DNA of 64,000 nucleotides from SHZI01 sp031409515 (lineage in GTDB: Bacteria; Pseudomonadota; Gammaproteobacteria; Steroidobacterales; GCA-2729495). A program made the translations under genes and the position numbers. How positions within the stretch are numbered: position 1 is the stretch's first letter; every line of letters starts with the position of its first letter. The stretch is taken from NCBI GenBank assembly GCA_031409515.1, contig JANNXJ010000056.1:62001-126000 (forward strand), in the 5' to 3' direction. Of the stretch, positions 34,696 to 44,295 are shown one piece after another. Below the pieces are notes generated by a model. That model was given only the letters and a program-made list of their open reading frames with translations. It ran no database searches and had not been told where the DNA came from.

Positions 34696-35313
34696 ATGCC
34701 CGCTCCCGCCAATACTGTCCGGCTGCCAGCCACGGATTCGGCCAGCCAGAAGATCCGCTCCCGGCAGGATGGTACCCGCTCCCGCATCCTGACCGAGAGC
34801 GCGGCCCTGTTCGTGGGCCGGGGCTACGAAAACGTCAGCGTGGAACAGATCCTCGCGGCGGCCGACATTGCCAGAAGCAGCTTCTACCGCTTCTTTGCCA
34901 ACCGTGAAGAGGTGCTGGCTGCCGTCATCAGGCCCGTGTTTGTCGACGGCCTCACGCACCTCGAAGCAGTCACGGCCCGGGATGCCCGGGGGATTCTGGA
35001 CGGCATCTTTGCCACCTATCTGGCCCTGTGGGCCGCGAGCCCCGACGCGCTTCGCCTGTCCACGCGCACCGGGGGCGTCTACTTTGACCTGTTCCGGGAC
35101 CTGCATACCCCGTTCCGTGAGCGGATTACTGCGCTTCTGCATCTGGCAGAGCCCGGTGGCCAGCTACTCAACAACAACGCCGAGTACTCGGCACGACTGC
35201 TGGCCCGGATCGCCGTGCCCGTTATGGAGGTGTACCAGCGGGATGCCCGTTTCGCCGCCCTGTTTACGTCGACGATGCGCGGCTTGTTGCTCGTGCCGGA
35301 ACCTCCGGTGTAG
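34696..35313 (+). CDS. TetR/AcrR-family transcriptional regulator
   Basis: 205 aa. The N-terminal helix-turn-helix TRSRILTESAALFVGRGYENVSVEQILAAADIARSSFYRFFANREEVLAAV is a canonical TetR domain at residues 28-75 (quoted here only to mark its ends: starts TRSRIL, ends VLAAV). The C-terminal ligand domain has no recognisable specificity. It probably represses itself and avtA through the palindromes at 34644-34673. The TonB receptor gene begins 92 nt downstream on the same strand, so it is another candidate target. Confidence 0.9.
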   Translation: MPAPANTVRLPATDSASQKIRSRQDGTRSRILTESAALFVGRGYENVSVEQILAAADIARSSFYRFFANREEVLAAVIRPVFVDGLTHLEAVTARDARGILDGIFATYLALWAASPDALRLSTRTGGVYFDLFRDLHTPFRERITALLHLAEPGGQLLNNNAEYSARLLARIAVPVMEVYQRDARFAALFTSTMRGLLLVPEPPV

Positions 35314-35405
35314 CCTCTGCTGAGTAACTCTGCTTAAGCCTGTTCGCTTCTTTGCTTTCAATAATCAGGGTCCGCCACAAGGACCCGCAGACAAGGTGTA
35401 AAGCT

Positions 35406-38400
35406 ATGGCGTCCTTCCGCATCCGCCTGTCCCTGGCCGTGACGGCAGCAGTGACCTTAAGCCCACTGCCCCTGCTTTTGCCCGCTACCGGCTGGGCGCA
35501 GATCGAGGAAATCATAGTGAGCGCCCGGAAGCGGGAGGAAAGCCTGCAGGAGGTGCCCATTGCGGTGGACGTGCTCACTTCGGAGCAGCTGGAGCGCAAG
35601 TCCATCAACAGCCTTGCCGACATCACCAAGAGCCTCTCCTCCGTGGAGTTCGACGAGGGCGCCTCCCGGAGCGACACGCGGATCACGATCCGGGGTCTCT
35701 CGCCCACCCGGGGCCGGCAGAACGTGGCGGTGCTGGTCGATGGCATCGACGTCTCCACGGAAGCCATCAGCAACTCGGGCGGCGGCTCGCTGCTGAACAC
35801 CCGGATTGTCGACATCGAGCGGATCGAAGTCGTGAAAGGTCCCCAGCTGGCGCTTTACGGCCGGAGCGCCTTTGCCGGCGCCATCCAGTACGTCACCAAG
35901 GACCCGTCGGAAGTTTTCGAGGCCACGCTGAACGCAGACGCCAATCTGGAAGACCAGTACGACGCCTCCCTGAGCATGAGTGGCCCCGTGCTGGGCGACA
36001 AGCTGGGCCTGCGCTTCAACGCTGCCTGGTGGGACGAGCAGGGCTATTACGATAACTCCCTGACGGGCAACAACCTGGGCGACGATACGGGCTACGCCTT
36101 CGGCCTGACGGCCAAGTCCCAGGTCACCGACACCTTCACGCTCAAGTTCCGTGCCGAGTACGAGGATCAGCAGGTGGGACCGGCCCCCACCGCGTTCCTG
36201 AAATTCAACGCCGAGACGGCGCTGCCGGAAACCACGACCAACCCGTTCACGGATCCGGTCTCCGGAACCCAGTACCCGCCCCTCTTCCGGTGCTTCGAGA
36301 AGATCGCCAGCAAGACCTGGAACCAGGGTCTGGTGGACCGGAACAACCGGCTCTATGACCCCAGCTACACACCGACAGGGCCCAATCCGGCCCTGCCGAA
36401 TGCGCTCTACAGCAGCCCCTACTGCGAAACCGGGGTGGCGAGCTTCCTCGGCGCACCCCGGAACTTCAAGAAAAGTGACATCGCGGTCGCCACAAACCCG
36501 TTTACCGATGACGATTACGAGGGCATCGACCGGCAGCTGCTGCGCTTCTCCCTGGTCTCGGAATGGGACGTGGGCTCGGGCACGCTCAGCTCCCACACGG
36601 GCTACATCCACGAGCAGGCCAAGGAAAGCGCAGACAACGGCAAGTTTGGCTTTGCGCCGGCGCCGGGCTCGATATCGTCGTTGACCGGTGCTGCCTACAC
36701 CGACGGTGGCGTCAACGCCTTCATCCTGGACACGGACAAGCTGACCACCCAGTTCAGCCAGGAAATCATGTTCCGCACCAACTACGACGGTCCGCTCCAG
36801 GCCACCCTGGGTGCGCTCTACTGGCAGGAGGACGTGGGCAACGCCAGCAATTCGCTCACCGTCCAGGGCTCCGGCAGCCACTGCGCCTGGTCCAGCCTGA
36901 GCGGTATCACCTTTGATCAGCTCGGCTTTGTCGAACCCGGCACCGGCTGTTACGGCTACACGGAACGGGCCGTGGCGCCCCTGATCCGGGGCGGCTTCAA
37001 TTTTGGCGACGGGACGCCCTACGACGGCATCGGGCAGTACAAGGAATCAACCCCCGCGGACCGGAACACCGAGCACCGCTCCTTTTTCGGCATGGTGGAG
37101 TACGAAGTAACGCCCAGCGTGAAGGCGATTTTTGAAGGTCGCTATAGCGCGGAGACCGTGGACGTCGTCGGTCCGGTGTTCCTGAAGCCCACGGCCTCCG
37201 GCGGCCCCGGCAGCTGGAATCCCTGCGGCATCTTCTTCCGGCCCTGCACTGACAGCTGGATGTTCGGCGCGCCCAACTCGTTCTCCACGGCAGCCCACCC
37301 CTTCGGCGGCCCGCTCTACAGCCAGGCCGCCTTCGAGAACTGGTACGACTCCTATAACCCCAATGCCCCCATCAGCGCGACCGACCCGCGTCCCCTGCGG
37401 GACATCATTCCGTCAGAGTGCCGCAACGACCAGGCCGTAATTGACCGGCTGGCCAACGTGGACGCCGGCAATCCGGATCCGTTCGACCTCTTCAATCCGT
37501 CCTGCGACGGCACTCTTTCCCGGGATGACAACTGGTTCTCGCCCAAGCTCACCGTGTCCTGGCAGGTCAACGACGATCTGAATACCTACGCGTCCTGGGC
37601 CATTGCCGAAAAGCCAGGTGGCTTTTCCACCCTGAGCATCGGTTCCAGCGGCCTGAACCGGGAGTTGCTCGAGTTCAAGCCCGAGAAGCTGACCGTCTGG
37701 GAAGTTGGCGCGAAAAGCCAGTGGCTGGATCAGACCCTGGTGGTCAACACTGCGGCGTTCTTTCAGGACTTCACGGATAAGCAGACCCTCGTCTCGGTTC
37801 TGAACGCTGCCGGCGACCGGCTGGTCAACAAGCTGGACAACCTGGATGGCGCGCAGGTTTACGGCCTCGAAATGGATGTGTCCTGGGCGCCCATGACGCC
37901 CTTCCTCGGGGGTAACTGGAAGCTGACTGGCGGTTACACCTACCTGGATGCGGAGTATGTCGACGCGCCGGTGGAGAACACCTCTTTCACATTCATCGCG
38001 GGCGTGGGCAACTGCATACCGAAGGTCGTAACGGGTCAGAGTGGCAACGCCTCTGTGGTCTGCGTGGTAAGCCTGGATGGCAAGCGCCTCGAAGACGCGC
38101 CGGCAGGCAAGTTTGTGGGCACCATCGGCTACGAACTGCCCCTGGCGGACGACCTGACCTTCTTCGCCCAGACGGACCTGCTCTGGATCGGCAAGCGCTA
38201 CATCGAGGCCACCAACGAGAACTGGGTGGAACCCGACACCAACGTTGACTTCATCGCGGGGCTGCGTACCGAGCGCTGGGAGCTGATCGGTTACGTCTCC
38301 AACGTCTTCGACGACGACACCATTGCGTCGGCGGCGGGTGGCCCGAGCCTGTCCTGCTGCTTCACACTGGGCAGTGGCATCGACCTGGCCAATCAGCAGC

Positions 38401-38534
38401 CGCCAGCAGCCAGTCCGTCGACCGGGGAACCGGGCAAGACGGTAACCCTGGAGCTGCCCCAGTTCCGCTACGCCTTTGCGCCGGATCCCCGGGTTATCGG
38501 GCTCCGGACCAAGTACAAATTTGGCGGCGAGTAG
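35406..38534 (+). CDS. TonB-dependent outer-membrane receptor
   Basis: A 1042-aa receptor. The signal peptide ends near TGWAQ, followed by a TonB-box-like EEIIVSARK and the plug domain (RITIRGLSPTRGRQNVAVLVDG, RIEVVKGPQLALYGRSAFAGAI). A large 22-strand barrel has many aromatic-ended strands and long loops with paired Cys (FRCFEK, CGIFFRPC). It ends KYKF plus three residues. The type resembles the large receptors of marine and freshwater gammaproteobacteria; the ligand is unknown. AAGGTG precedes ATG 35406. The TAG stop is the first GTAG of a REP element. Confidence 0.92.
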   Translation: MASFRIRLSLAVTAAVTLSPLPLLLPATGWAQIEEIIVSARKREESLQEVPIAVDVLTSEQLERKSINSLADITKSLSSVEFDEGASRSDTRITIRGLSPTRGRQNVAVLVDGIDVSTEAISNSGGGSLLNTRIVDIERIEVVKGPQLALYGRSAFAGAIQYVTKDPSEVFEATLNADANLEDQYDASLSMSGPVLGDKLGLRFNAAWWDEQGYYDNSLTGNNLGDDTGYAFGLTAKSQVTDTFTLKFRAEYEDQQVGPAPTAFLKFNAETALPETTTNPFTDPVSGTQYPPLFRCFEKIASKTWNQGLVDRNNRLYDPSYTPTGPNPALPNALYSSPYCETGVASFLGAPRNFKKSDIAVATNPFTDDDYEGIDRQLLRFSLVSEWDVGSGTLSSHTGYIHEQAKESADNGKFGFAPAPGSISSLTGAAYTDGGVNAFILDTDKLTTQFSQEIMFRTNYDGPLQATLGALYWQEDVGNASNSLTVQGSGSHCAWSSLSGITFDQLGFVEPGTGCYGYTERAVAPLIRGGFNFGDGTPYDGIGQYKESTPADRNTEHRSFFGMVEYEVTPSVKAIFEGRYSAETVDVVGPVFLKPTASGGPGSWNPCGIFFRPCTDSWMFGAPNSFSTAAHPFGGPLYSQAAFENWYDSYNPNAPISATDPRPLRDIIPSECRNDQAVIDRLANVDAGNPDPFDLFNPSCDGTLSRDDNWFSPKLTVSWQVNDDLNTYASWAIAEKPGGFSTLSIGSSGLNRELLEFKPEKLTVWEVGAKSQWLDQTLVVNTAAFFQDFTDKQTLVSVLNAAGDRLVNKLDNLDGAQVYGLEMDVSWAPMTPFLGGNWKLTGGYTYLDAEYVDAPVENTSFTFIAGVGNCIPKVVTGQSGNASVVCVVSLDGKRLEDAPAGKFVGTIGYELPLADDLTFFAQTDLLWIGKRYIEATNENWVEPDTNVDFIAGLRTERWELIGYVSNVFDDDTIASAAGGPSLSCCFTLGSGIDLANQQPPAASPSTGEPGKTVTLELPQFRYAFAPDPRVIGLRTKYKFGGE

Positions 38535-38598
38535 GAGCGGCCCGTAGGAGCGGCTTTAGCCGCGATCCGGGGCCGGTCGCGCCTTAAGGCGCTCCTAC
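38531..38598. repeat. REP-like inverted pair (GTAG type), copy B
   Basis: A partial unit (GTAGGAGCGGCCC, 38531-38543) is directly followed by a full arm (from 38544, GTAGGAGCGGCTTTAGCCGC) and, after a short loop, an inverted arm ending CTCCTAC at 38598. It supplies TAG stops to both convergent neighbours: the TonB receptor (38532-38534) and the aldehyde dehydrogenase (38595-38597). Confidence 0.95.
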
Positions 38599-40025
38599 GG
38601 CGCGTTGTAGCCCAGCACCACTTTCAGTTCCACGAAATCGGCCAGGCCAAACTCGCCCCACTCCCGGCCGTTACCGGACTGTTTGAAGCCGCCAAAGGGC
38701 GCGTTCAGGGCCATGTCGGCGCCATTGATATGCACCATGCCTGCGCGGATCTGGCTGGCAGCCCGGCGGGCGACGGTGCGATCCGTGGCCCAGACGTAGG
38801 CCGCCAGGCCGTAGGGCGTGTCGTTGGCAATGCGAATGGCATCGGCCTCCGTCTCGTAGGGCAGGATCGCCAGCACCGGGCCAAAGATTTCCTCCCGGGC
38901 AATCGTCATGTCGTTACGCACGCCACCGAAAATCGTCGGCCGCACGAAGTAACCGCGGGTTAGTCCCGCAGGCCGCCCTTCGCCGCCAGTGACCACTGTC
39001 GCGCCCTCCTCTATGCCGGCACGAATCAGCCGCTGGATCCTGTCGAACTGCAGCTGGCTGACGACCGGGCCCAGCCTGGTGGCCGGATCCCGGGGATCAC
39101 CCGTGACGATGCCGTCTGCCACCTCTTTCGCGAGGGCCATGGCCCGGGCCTGGAGTCGCGCTGGGACGAGCATCCGGGTGGGCGCATTGCAGGACTGGCC
39201 GGTGTTGCTGAAGCAGTCGGCCACACCCCAGCGCACGGCGGCTTCCAGGATCTGCTCATCCAGGACGACCAGGGGCGACTTGCCGCCCAGTTCCTGGTGG
39301 ACGCGCTTGACCGTATCGGCGCCGGCCTTGGCCACGGCGATGCCGGCGCGGGTGGAGCCGGTGAAGGACACCATGTCCACTTCCGGATGGGTGGCCAATG
39401 CCTGCCCGACACCGGGGCCGTCACCGTGGACGAGATTGAAGACGCCCCTCGGCACGCCCGCCTCGTGCATGACCTCGGCGAAGACCGTGCCGGACAGGGG
39501 GGCAATCTCGCTGGGTTTCAGCACCATGGTGCAACCCGCGGCCAGCGCGGGCGCCACCTTGCAGGCGATCTGGTTCAGGGGCCAGTTCCAGGGCGTGATG
39601 AAGCCGCAGACGCCCACCGGTTCCCGCACGAGGCGCAGCCCGTCCCGGTCCTCATTGAAGCGGTAGGTTTCGAGGACCTGGCGGATCGTGGTCAGGTGCC
39701 CGACGCCCAGCGCGGACTGGGAGCGCCGGGCAAAGGCCAGAGGTGCGCCCATCTCGTCGGAAATCGCCTGGGCAATGTCCCCCTGGCGACGCCGGTAGGC
39801 CGCAATCACGCGGTCAATGAGGTCCATGCGCTCGGGGACCGTGGTCACGGAGTAGCTGGCAAACGCCCGCCGGGCAGCGGTGACCGCGCGAGCCACGTCC
39901 CCCGCACCGCCCAGGGAGATCGTGCCAATCTGCTCTTCCGTGGCCGGATTGATGACGGGGTGGTCCCGGGGCGTCTCCGGATCAACCCAGGCCCCGTCGA
40001 TATAGAATTGCCGGTAGTCGTACAT
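38595..40025 (-). CDS. NAD(P)-dependent aldehyde dehydrogenase
   Basis: 476 aa. Family motifs: FITPWNWPLNQ, VLKPSEIAPLSG, FTGSTRAGIAV, catalytic Glu in VHQELGGKSPLVV, nucleophile Cys in FSNTGQSCNAPTRML, and REEIFGPVLAIL. It oxidises an aldehyde to its acid; the substrate is not evident. ATG 40025 is set by a strong GGAGGGAGC 4 nt upstream; the frame continues open but is clearly antisense to the next gene. It is divergent from the reductase fusion with only 15 nt between start codons. Confidence 0.93.
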   Translation of the reverse strand: MYDYRQFYIDGAWVDPETPRDHPVINPATEEQIGTISLGGAGDVARAVTAARRAFASYSVTTVPERMDLIDRVIAAYRRRQGDIAQAISDEMGAPLAFARRSQSALGVGHLTTIRQVLETYRFNEDRDGLRLVREPVGVCGFITPWNWPLNQIACKVAPALAAGCTMVLKPSEIAPLSGTVFAEVMHEAGVPRGVFNLVHGDGPGVGQALATHPEVDMVSFTGSTRAGIAVAKAGADTVKRVHQELGGKSPLVVLDEQILEAAVRWGVADCFSNTGQSCNAPTRMLVPARLQARAMALAKEVADGIVTGDPRDPATRLGPVVSQLQFDRIQRLIRAGIEEGATVVTGGEGRPAGLTRGYFVRPTIFGGVRNDMTIAREEIFGPVLAILPYETEADAIRIANDTPYGLAAYVWATDRTVARRAASQIRAGMVHINGADMALNAPFGGFKQSGNGREWGEFGLADFVELKVVLGYNAP

Positions 40026-40040
40026 GATCGCTCCCTCCCT

Positions 40041-42194
40041 ATGCGTCGCAAACTGATTATCGCCGGACTGGCGATCGGCGTCCTCGCCCTTTTCTTCGGC
40101 TCCGGCCTGGGGAGATACCTGAACTTCCAGACCCTGCTGGACGCGCTGGAAGCCATCCGCCTGCGGGCCCAGGCCGAGCCGCTGCTTTCGGGGGCGCTCT
40201 TTTTTGCTCTCTACGTTGCTGTCGCCTGCCTGAACATGCCGGGAGCCTTCATCCTGACCCCGGCCGCCGGCGCCATCTTCGGGACGCTCATCGGCTCGGT
40301 CTGGGTGTCCTTCGGCAGCACCATCGGCGCCACCATCAGTTTCCTGACGGCCCGCTACCTGTTGCGCGGGTTCTTCGAAACCCGCTTCGCGGGCGTGACC
40401 GAACGGGTCAACCGGGGCATCCGGGAAGAAGGTCCCTATTACCTGTTCGGCCTGCGCCTGGTGCCCATCTTTCCGTTCTTTGCCATCAATCCCCTGATGG
40501 GCCTGACGCGCCTCCGGACCTGGACGTTTTTCTGGGTCAGCCAGCTGGGCATGCTGCCGGGTACCGTGGTCTACGTGAATGCAGGCGCCCAGGTGGGCCG
40601 CATCGAATCCGTGAGCGGCGTGCTGTCGCCCACGCTGCTGGGCTCCTTCGCGCTGCTCGGCATTTTTCCCTTCCTGGCCAAACGCGTGATGACCTGGCTG
40701 CAGAGCCGGAAGGTCTACGCGCGTTTCACGCAGCCCGCACACTTCGACGCCAACCTGATCGTGATCGGGGCCGGCTCGGCGGGCCTCGTGACCGCCTACG
40801 TGGCCGCTGCAGCGAGGGCCCGGGTGGTCCTGATCGAAGCAGACCGGATGGGCGGCGACTGCCTGAACACCGGCTGTGTACCCAGCAAGGCGCTGATCCG
40901 CTCCGGGCGCGTGGCTGCGCTGGCACGCCGGGCGACCGAATTCGGTCTGGCGTCTGCGCCGGCGGTGGGCGCCTCGGGCACCGACTTCCCGCGGGTGATG
41001 GCCCGGGTCCGGCGCGTCATTGAGCGCATCGAGCCCCACGACTCAGTGGAACGCTACACAGCCCTGGGCGTCGAGTGCGTCCAGGGCAAGGCGCGGCTGA
41101 CCTCGCCCTGGACGGTGACCGTGGCCACGGGCGCCGGCGCACGGACGATCACGGGCCGCAACATCGTGCTGGCCACCGGCGGGGCACCCGCCCTGCCGCC
41201 CATACCCGGGCTGCTGACCGTCCCCCACGTCACCTCGGACAGCGTCTGGGAACTGGCCGAACTGCCGGCCCGCCTGCTGGTGCTCGGTGGTGGCCCGATC
41301 GGCTGCGAGCTCGCCCAGGCCTTCCGTAATCTCGGCAGCGAAGTCACCCTGGTGGAGATGCTGCCCGGCCTGCTGGCCCGGGAAGATGACGCCGCCGGCA
41401 CCCTGCTGGCAGAGGTCTTTGGGGAACTGGGCATTCGGGTCCTCACCGGCTGCCGGGCAGAGCGCTTCGAACGCCAGCCGGGCGGGGGCCGCCTCCGCTG
41501 CCTGCAGGGCGATACCCACCACGACATCGACTTCGACATGGCGCTCATCGCCGTGGGCAGAAAGGCCCGCACGGCCGGGTTGGGGCTCGAAGAGCTGGGC
41601 ATTGCACTGAATGACAACGGCACCGTCAGCGTCAACGAATACCTGCAGACGCGCCTGCCCAACATCTATGCCTGCGGTGACGTGGCCGGTCCCTGGCAAC
41701 TTACCCACGTGGCCGCCCACCAGGCCTGGTACTGCGCCATGAATGCGCTGTGGGGGCGCTTCTGGCGTTTCCGCGCGGACTACTCGGTGCTCCCGGCCAC
41801 GGTCTACACCGATCCCGAGGTGGCGCGGGTGGGCCTGACCGAGGCCGAGGCCCGGGCCTCAGGCCAGCCCGTCGAGACGGTCACTTACGATCTGGCGGAC
41901 CTGGACCGGGCCATTGCGGATGGGGAGGCCCGGGGCTTTGTGAAGGTGGTGGTACCCCGGGACAGCGACCGGATCCTCGGCGTGACCGTGGTGGGCCCCC
42001 ACGCGGGGGAGACGCTCAGCGAGTTCGTGCTGGCAATGCGGCATGGCCTGGGCCTCCGGAAGATCCTGGCCACGGTCCACAGCTACCCGACGTTGGCGGA
42101 GGCCAACAAGTTCGTCGCGGGCGCCTGGCAGCGCCGGCACCTCCCCGGCCTCCTGCTGGACCTCGCGGCATGGTTCAATCGCCGTCAGCTCTGA
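40041..42194 (+). CDS. VTT (TVP38/DedA-like) membrane domain fused to a mercuric-reductase-like disulfide oxidoreductase
   Basis: 717 aa. Residues 1 to about 225 form a VTT-type membrane domain (LYVAVACLNMPGAFILTPAAG, GLRLVPIFPFFAINPLMG). From about 236 a class I flavin disulfide reductase follows: FAD site IVIGAGSAGLVTAYVAA, redox-active CLNTGC (Cys near 274 and 279), NAD site VLGGGPIGCELAQAF, IYACGDVAG, and the interface HSYPTLAEANK that supplies the His-Glu pair. No MerA-type C-terminal CC is present. Similar fusions occur in other proteobacteria; the natural substrate is unknown. ATG 40041 has no Shine-Dalgarno because the same bases form the neighbour's. Confidence 0.9.
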   Translation: MRRKLIIAGLAIGVLALFFGSGLGRYLNFQTLLDALEAIRLRAQAEPLLSGALFFALYVAVACLNMPGAFILTPAAGAIFGTLIGSVWVSFGSTIGATISFLTARYLLRGFFETRFAGVTERVNRGIREEGPYYLFGLRLVPIFPFFAINPLMGLTRLRTWTFFWVSQLGMLPGTVVYVNAGAQVGRIESVSGVLSPTLLGSFALLGIFPFLAKRVMTWLQSRKVYARFTQPAHFDANLIVIGAGSAGLVTAYVAAAARARVVLIEADRMGGDCLNTGCVPSKALIRSGRVAALARRATEFGLASAPAVGASGTDFPRVMARVRRVIERIEPHDSVERYTALGVECVQGKARLTSPWTVTVATGAGARTITGRNIVLATGGAPALPPIPGLLTVPHVTSDSVWELAELPARLLVLGGGPIGCELAQAFRNLGSEVTLVEMLPGLLAREDDAAGTLLAEVFGELGIRVLTGCRAERFERQPGGGRLRCLQGDTHHDIDFDMALIAVGRKARTAGLGLEELGIALNDNGTVSVNEYLQTRLPNIYACGDVAGPWQLTHVAAHQAWYCAMNALWGRFWRFRADYSVLPATVYTDPEVARVGLTEAEARASGQPVETVTYDLADLDRAIADGEARGFVKVVVPRDSDRILGVTVVGPHAGETLSEFVLAMRHGLGLRKILATVHSYPTLAEANKFVAGAWQRRHLPGLLLDLAAWFNRRQL

Positions 42195-42226
42195 ACCTCC
42201 GTCCCCCTGCCCGGTCCGACTCTTCG

Positions 42227-42964
42227 ATGATGGCCACTAACGCCGCCCTTAAACCTGCTCCCGGCGCACCGCCCGGGGCTGACGACGTGATCGTCACCCG
42301 CGCGCTCAACCGGACCTTTCCCATGGGCGACACGGTGATCCGGGCGCTCCAGGGGGTGGATGTGACAATTTGTCGCGGGGAGTACGTGGCCATCATGGGG
42401 CCGTCCGGCTCGGGCAAGTCCACCCTCATGAACATCATCGGCTGCCTGGATCGGCCTGACAGCGGCGAGTACTGGCTCAACGGCACGGCGGTTGCCGCGC
42501 TGGGTGACGGGCCCCTCGCCGCCCTGCGCAACCGGGAGATTGGCTTCGTCTTTCAGACCTTCAATCTCCTGGCCCGCGCTGACGCCCTGCATAACGTCGA
42601 ACTGCCGCTGATCTACGCCGGCATCAGTCGCAGCGAGCGGGTGCAACGGGCCCGGCTGGCCCTGGAGCAGGTGGGGCTGCAGGATCGCCTCCGGCACCGT
42701 CCGTCGGAGCTTTCGGGTGGGCAACGCCAGCGCGTGGCAGTGGCCCGGGCCCTGGTGACCCGACCGAGCCTCCTGCTGGCCGACGAGCCCACCGGGAACC
42801 TGGACTCGGCGACTGCCGCAGACATCCTGGCACTGTTCGCCGAGCTCCACGCCCAGGGGAATACCATCGTGCTGGTGACCCACGATGCCAGCGTTGCTGC
42901 CAATGCCAACCGCGCCATCCGCCTGCGGGATGGCCGCATCGAATCGGACACACTGACGACCTAG
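42227..42964 (+). CDS. MacB/LolD-type ABC transporter ATPase
   Basis: 245 aa. Walker A GPSGSGKST near residue 58, Q-loop VFQTFNLL, signature LSGGQRQRVAVARAL, Walker B LLLADEPTGNLDS and switch His in VTHDAS. This is the ATPase of a MacAB-like exporter; the adaptor follows 3 nt after and the permease 2 nt after that. Two adjacent ATGs (42227, 42230) are possible starts. It powers a mechanotransmission-type pump across the envelope. Confidence 0.92.
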   Translation: MMATNAALKPAPGAPPGADDVIVTRALNRTFPMGDTVIRALQGVDVTICRGEYVAIMGPSGSGKSTLMNIIGCLDRPDSGEYWLNGTAVAALGDGPLAALRNREIGFVFQTFNLLARADALHNVELPLIYAGISRSERVQRARLALEQVGLQDRLRHRPSELSGGQRQRVAVARALVTRPSLLLADEPTGNLDSATAADILALFAELHAQGNTIVLVTHDASVAANANRAIRLRDGRIESDTLTT

Positions 42965-42967
42965 GAA

Positions 42968-44293
42968 ATGCTCCGGATGAAGACCACACGTTTAGCCCTG
43001 ACTCCCCGCCTGCTGCTGACGCTGGCTGTCGGCCTGCTGGCCGCCTGCGGCCGCCCGGCCGACAAGACGCCTGCCACCTACCAGACCGTGCCGGTCGAGA
43101 AGCGGGACATCACCGTGGCCGTCGAGGCGGCGGGTCAGATCGAGCCATCGCTCACCGTGGAGCTCAAGTCCAAGGCCTCCGGCCAGATCCTCGCCATCCA
43201 GGGCGAAACGGGGCAGGTCGTGCAGAAGGGCACGCTGCTGGTGCAGATCGACAAGCGCAACCCCCAGAACTCCCTGGCCCAGGCCAGCGCCCAGCTGGAA
43301 GCGGCGAAGGCCCGGCGGTCCATTGCCGAGGCCCAGAGCAAGCGGGCGGCAACCCTGCTCAGCGAAAAGATCATCAACGACGTGGACTTCGAGCAGTCCC
43401 AGCTGGAGTCAGCCAACGCCAAGGCCGAGGTAGTGCGCTCCCAGGTGGCCGTCGAAACCGCGCGGATCCAGCTGGACGACACCGACCTCCGGGCGCCGAT
43501 CACGGGCACCATCATCGAGAAGCTGGTGGAGGAAGGCCAGGTGATCTCGTCGCCCATCATGGACGTGGGTGGGGGCACGCCAATGCTGAAGATGGCGGAC
43601 CTCACCAGCGTCGAGGTCCGCACCCTGGTGGACGAAACCGACATTGGCAAGATCACCCCGGGACAGGCGGCGGTCGTCACGGTCACTGCCTTTCCCAACC
43701 AGCCCTTCCGGGGCGTGGTGCAAAAGATCGAGCCCCAGGCCACCGCGGACCAGACCGTCACCACCTTTGCCGTGCGCATCGTGCTGAAGAACGACAGCGG
43801 CCTGCTGAAGCCGGGCATGAACGCCGAGGTCTCCATCCTGGTGACGGAAAGCAGGGACGTGATTGCCGTGCCCACCGGCGCCCTCCGCACCGACCGGGAC
43901 CTGAAGACCTCGGCAGCACTCGTGGGCCTGGACGAGGCCACGACTGCTGAGCAACTGAAGGCGAACGCACTGCCGGACGCGCCCGCCGGCCAGGAGGGCC
44001 AGAGCTACCAGTTCAGTAACCGGTACTGGGTCTTCGTCAACCGGGACAGCAAGCCGGTCGCCGTGCCGGTGCTCACGGGTATCACGGACCTGGACTACAG
44101 CGAGGTGCTGGCGGGCCTGAAGCCCGGCGATCTGGTCTACCTGCTGCCCAGTTCCGGCCTGGTCGAGACCCAGCAGCGGTTCCAGCAGCAGATGCGCCAG
44201 TTCACCGGCATGCCGGGCATGACCGGCGGCAAGCCGGCGGCGAAGCCCGCCGAAGGCCAGACAGCAGGCCAGACAGCGGGCCAGAGGAAGTAG
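42968..44293 (+). CDS. MacA-like periplasmic adaptor lipoprotein
   Basis: 441 aa. The N-terminal lipobox VGLLAACG gives a lipidated Cys near residue 27. Then come a lipoyl half-motif (GQILAIQGETGQVVQKGTLLVQID), an alpha-hairpin coiled coil (residues about 95-165, rich in Ala/Gln/Glu), a second lipoyl half (LRAPITGTIIEKLVEEGQVI) and a beta-barrel domain. A low-complexity tail with AGQTAGQ repeats ends the protein. It links the MacB-like permease to an outer-membrane channel, which is not in this operon. The start may be 42968 or 42977. Confidence 0.9.
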   Translation: MLRMKTTRLALTPRLLLTLAVGLLAACGRPADKTPATYQTVPVEKRDITVAVEAAGQIEPSLTVELKSKASGQILAIQGETGQVVQKGTLLVQIDKRNPQNSLAQASAQLEAAKARRSIAEAQSKRAATLLSEKIINDVDFEQSQLESANAKAEVVRSQVAVETARIQLDDTDLRAPITGTIIEKLVEEGQVISSPIMDVGGGTPMLKMADLTSVEVRTLVDETDIGKITPGQAAVVTVTAFPNQPFRGVVQKIEPQATADQTVTTFAVRIVLKNDSGLLKPGMNAEVSILVTESRDVIAVPTGALRTDRDLKTSAALVGLDEATTAEQLKANALPDAPAGQEGQSYQFSNRYWVFVNRDSKPVAVPVLTGITDLDYSEVLAGLKPGDLVYLLPSSGLVETQQRFQQQMRQFTGMPGMTGGKPAAKPAEGQTAGQTAGQRK

Positions 44294-44295
44294 CC

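Noticed and set aside
35314..35405. Possible riboswitch before the TonB receptor
   Set aside because: Only about 90 nt, with no conserved B12-box or other riboswitch core that I can see.
40026..41039. Upstream extension of the aldehyde dehydrogenase frame
   Set aside because: It is antisense to the VTT-reductase fusion; ATG 40025 has a strong Shine-Dalgarno and fits the family start.
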